A stretch of DNA of 64,000 bases, taken from positions 62,001-126,000 of the forward strand of contig NZ_FOQM01000011.1 in NCBI RefSeq assembly GCF_900113735.1. The letters are read 5' to 3'. Made by a program: the position numbers and the translations under genes. The notes under the pieces were generated by a model, which worked only from the letters and a program-made list of their open reading frames with translations, was not told the origin of the DNA and searched no databases. The stretch is from Bradyrhizobium sp. Gha. GTDB taxonomy: Bacteria > Pseudomonadota > Alphaproteobacteria > Rhizobiales > Xanthobacteraceae. This document shows positions 61,885 to 64,000 of this stretch, piece after piece. Numbering within the stretch: the first letter of the stretch is position 1; each line of letters starts with the position of its first letter.

Positions 61885-64000
61885 TCAATGCTCGCGTTCA
61901 ACGTGAACGGAGTGAACGGGCGCATGGTGGTGGCTCGCACCCAGTTCGTGCAGTCTATGATGCAGGCGATGATGCGCAAGTTCAAGGGCGGCTCGCAACC
62001 GCAAGTGCCGGGCTTCATCGGACTTGGGAGCGAGCGTGTCCATATAGGCGATCGATCCCTCGATTTGTGCAAGGACCGACACTGCATCCGCGGTGGCAAA
62101 GATGGGCATGTCGCCTACCTGGACATATACCGCACTGGTATGTGCCGCAATGTCGGCTTCGCGTCCGGCGACACTGCCCCGAACGCGCAGCGCGATCCAG
62201 CACGACTGGCTGATAGGCAGCGAGAGCTGACCCTTGCACGACAAGCCGCCACATCGAACCTCCTCGACGACGCTGCCGTTGCGAATTAGCTCCACTCGCG
62301 TTGGCGGCACGCTGACCGATTCGATCCGCCAGTCGATCGTGAGGGTGCCGCCCGAACGGGGAAGCGCCACCGCGCCTCCAGGGCGCCGTCCTTCAACGGT
62401 TATCTCAACCAGAGGCCCGACAGTAATGAACGTGTCGCCATGACGTACGGCATCCATCCAGTTGCGATACGTAAAGTCACGGTCGCCAAGCCGCACATAT
62501 GTCCGCGAGCCCCCGAGAAGTGCGGCCGCGTCCATCTTGTCGGAGCCCGCTACCAGCGGTAGATGGTAGCCGATGTTGAGGTAACGGTACCAGTCGGCAA
62601 GTCCAAATGCGCTGATCTGTGCAGTCCGCGGGTTGAACGACATCATTTCGATGGCGTCGACAAGACCGAGCACAATGTCGGCCGCCCGCTCCGCTTGCGG
62701 ATTCGGCGCGTGCGGCATGACGACCAGTCCCCCTTGCTGGCGGCAGCGCTCCGCCCAATCGGCCATGGTCGCTTCCAGAACATCGCCGATCGCAGCTTCG
62801 TTGGGCCCGCCGCAAGAGAGCGGATTGATCATCTCACCTTCGTAGCCAAGCAAAGATATGTGCCCCAGAACCTGCATCCGGTTCTCGGTGCCGACCCGAA
62901 CCAGAAATTCTCCGTCTCCGCCGAAATCCTTTGCCCCGATCGTTGTCCGCCCGTCGAAATCGGCAACGTTTGTGAATAGCTCGCCCCACTGTGCGGCGAG
63001 CAAGTTAACAACGTTGACGCCCTCCGCCTTCCCCTCAAGCAGCGCTGTCTGCGGGCTCAGGAAATGGACGTGCGTATCAGAGCTCACCCATCCCCGTTCG
63101 CGCCAGCGCAGCACACGATCGAGCTCAAAGGTGAGATTGTCCGTCATTGCAGTGATTTCGACGATGGTGCGTAGCGGTCGCACCTCAAACCCTCTGCAGA
63201 TCTCGACAAACACGGGCCCGAGCGGCAGGTCTGCCTCGCAGCTGCCGTCTACGTAAGCGTACTGATTCAGCCCATTGGCAAATTCGCCCGAGAAGTCCTC
63301 GAACCTGCCGGTATTGACCTTGCGGTGATGACCCTTGGGTGGCAGATACTCGCCGTGCGCGCCGTGAATATGCAGCCGCGCGGCAACACGCACGCCACTG
63401 CCCTTCTCGATGATGCGGATCTTGACCGGCCTTGTGGCCGGCTCGACCGCCGCCACATTGAACGAGGGGCCTCCTGCGTTATCGGCACCTTCCAACGAAC
63501 GAAGGTCAAACATGTGCAAGCGGCCATCCTCCGAGCGCATATAAAGCCTTGCATCAGGATGCGCGGAGTACTCGACGACGACTTCGCTGGCCGAGCGCAC
63601 GGGCTGCACATCAGTTTTGTCTCCCAGCCAATCTGATTTGGAGTAGTCGAGCACTGCGCGGGCCGAGACGACCGTGCCAAGGTCCATGCCGACCTGCTCG
63701 CCTCGATCGTCAACATCGAGCTCGCCAAGCTTGTTCAGATTGACCCCGGGCGGCAGGCTGACTTTTAGCTTGCGGCGACCCTGGAGCCGCAGCGGGTGCT
63801 GGGCGAGTGCTGTCGTGGTCACCGCAAAGACCAGCGAGACTTCCTGTTCCGCGCGCAGACTTAGTGCGGAGAGCTCCTTATCCGGACAAGGATTCGGCAG
63901 CGCGTAAAGCCACAGGTTCTCGCCTTGCCGATCCATGCGTCCAGATTGGTTGCGAGCCTCGCCCTGGAAGAAGCTGGCCCCCGGCGCTCTGCCGAGTACA
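61885..64000 (-). CDS. CehA/McbA-family metallohydrolase, 5' end beyond the window
   Basis: At least 683 residues; the frame stays open to the window edge, so the true start lies beyond. An N-terminal beta-rich part contains RLHIHGAHGEYLPPKGHH. From about residue 280 (counting from the first Met in the window) the PHP-like metal site begins with GWVSSDTHVHFLSP (H289/H291). Later motifs are VVMPHAPNP and VAGSDKMDA, matching the CehA/McbA pattern of His/Asp metal ligands. The C-terminal domain is beta-rich (DWRIESVSVPPTRVELIRNG). Such proteins hydrolyse carbamates or are uncharacterised; here the substrate may be related to the neighbouring catabolic genes. It is convergent with lacI. Confidence 0.78.
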   Translation of the reverse strand, partial: VLGRAPGASFFQGEARNQSGRMDRQGENLWLYALPNPCPDKELSALSLRAEQEVSLVFAVTTTALAQHPLRLQGRRKLKVSLPPGVNLNKLGELDVDDRGEQVGMDLGTVVSARAVLDYSKSDWLGDKTDVQPVRSASEVVVEYSAHPDARLYMRSEDGRLHMFDLRSLEGADNAGGPSFNVAAVEPATRPVKIRIIEKGSGVRVAARLHIHGAHGEYLPPKGHHRKVNTGRFEDFSGEFANGLNQYAYVDGSCEADLPLGPVFVEICRGFEVRPLRTIVEITAMTDNLTFELDRVLRWRERGWVSSDTHVHFLSPQTALLEGKAEGVNVVNLLAAQWGELFTNVADFDGRTTIGAKDFGGDGEFLVRVGTENRMQVLGHISLLGYEGEMINPLSCGGPNEAAIGDVLEATMADWAERCRQQGGLVVMPHAPNPQAERAADIVLGLVDAIEMMSFNPRTAQISAFGLADWYRYLNIGYHLPLVAGSDKMDAAALLGGSRTYVRLGDRDFTYRNWMDAVRHGDTFITVGPLVEITVEGRRPGGAVALPRSGGTLTIDWRIESVSVPPTRVELIRNGSVVEEVRCGGLSCKGQLSLPISQSCWIALRVRGSVAGREADIAAHTSAVYVQVGDMPIFATADAVSVLAQIEGSIAYMDTLAPKSDEARHLRLRAALELAHHRLHHRLHELGASHHHAPVHSVHVEREH

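Noticed and set aside
61215..62213. Plus-strand ORF overlapping lacI and the metallohydrolase
   Set aside because: It overlaps the 3' part of lacI in another frame and the antisense of the hydrolase; no start signal.
1..64000. CRISPR arrays
   Set aside because: No regularly spaced direct repeats with unique spacers were seen on reading; the short repeats found are irregular.

Overview
The window looks like an accessory-rich stretch of an alphaproteobacterial chromosome, most likely Bradyrhizobium or a close relative. The reasons are the high G+C backbone, many short conserved proteins of types common in that genus (the CxxC proteins at 23.1, 45.8 and 47.3 kb, the YRAY-type short proteins at 46.1 and 47.7 kb), and NodU-type, c-type cytochrome and GH88/LacI genes of rhizobial flavour. 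The taxon is inferred from protein style, not from a marker gene.

Layout. 0-3.1 kb: ordinary chromosomal genes (Na/Pi cotransporter, UspA, small secreted protein). 3.3-8.5 kb: an IS5-type insertion abutting a three-gene minus-strand operon with 4-bp overlaps. The operon encodes a giant histidine kinase, a stand-alone receiver, and a receiver fused to a nucleoside-phosphorylase domain. This is the architecture of the Detocs anti-phage two-component system (dtcA, dtcB, dtcC), with dtcC cut off at the start of its effector domain. 9.0-11.5 kb: a complete IS66 element with a perfect 8-bp target duplication. 12-19 kb: a membrane patatin fused to a GH19/lysozyme-like domain, followed by two c-type cytochrome-like proteins. 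19.4-22.6 kb: a coupled LCAT-type lipase and a trypsin-like protease with a glycine-repeat tail. 24.5-26 kb: a frameshifted ClpS-AAA+ fusion.

26.7-34 kb holds a compact, probably biosynthetic cluster: NodU-type carbamoyltransferase and fold-type-I aminotransferase on the minus strand, and a PurF-like, HAD and beta-hydroxyacid dehydrogenase operon on the plus strand. The aminotransferase has lost the PLP lysine (Gln instead) and the PurF homologue has lost the N-terminal cysteine nucleophile (Ser instead). I do not recognise the product. 34-37 kb is a graveyard of ALDH, DUF5131 and phage-tail relics plus small genes.

37.6-43.3 kb is a second defence-type locus: a 1353-residue XRE-headed protein divergent from an AbiEi/AbiEii type IV toxin-antitoxin pair, with a palindrome over its start. 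43.3-49.3 kb is a field of tiny genes, repeats and terminators. 49.4-56.6 kb is a 7.2-kb integrative element bounded by a 17-bp direct repeat that matches the 3' end of a tRNA-Ser-like sequence. It carries a nucleotidyltransferase, a DUF4297/Cap4-like nuclease with a Rad50-like ATPase (Lamassu-like pair), a serine recombinase with its repeats, two unknown proteins and a dead integrase.

56.7-64 kb is a sugar-acid module: DapA-family aldolase, GH88 unsaturated glucuronyl hydrolase, CaiB-type CoA transferase, LacI regulator with a perfect palindromic operator, and a CehA/McbA-type metallohydrolase that runs off the window edge.
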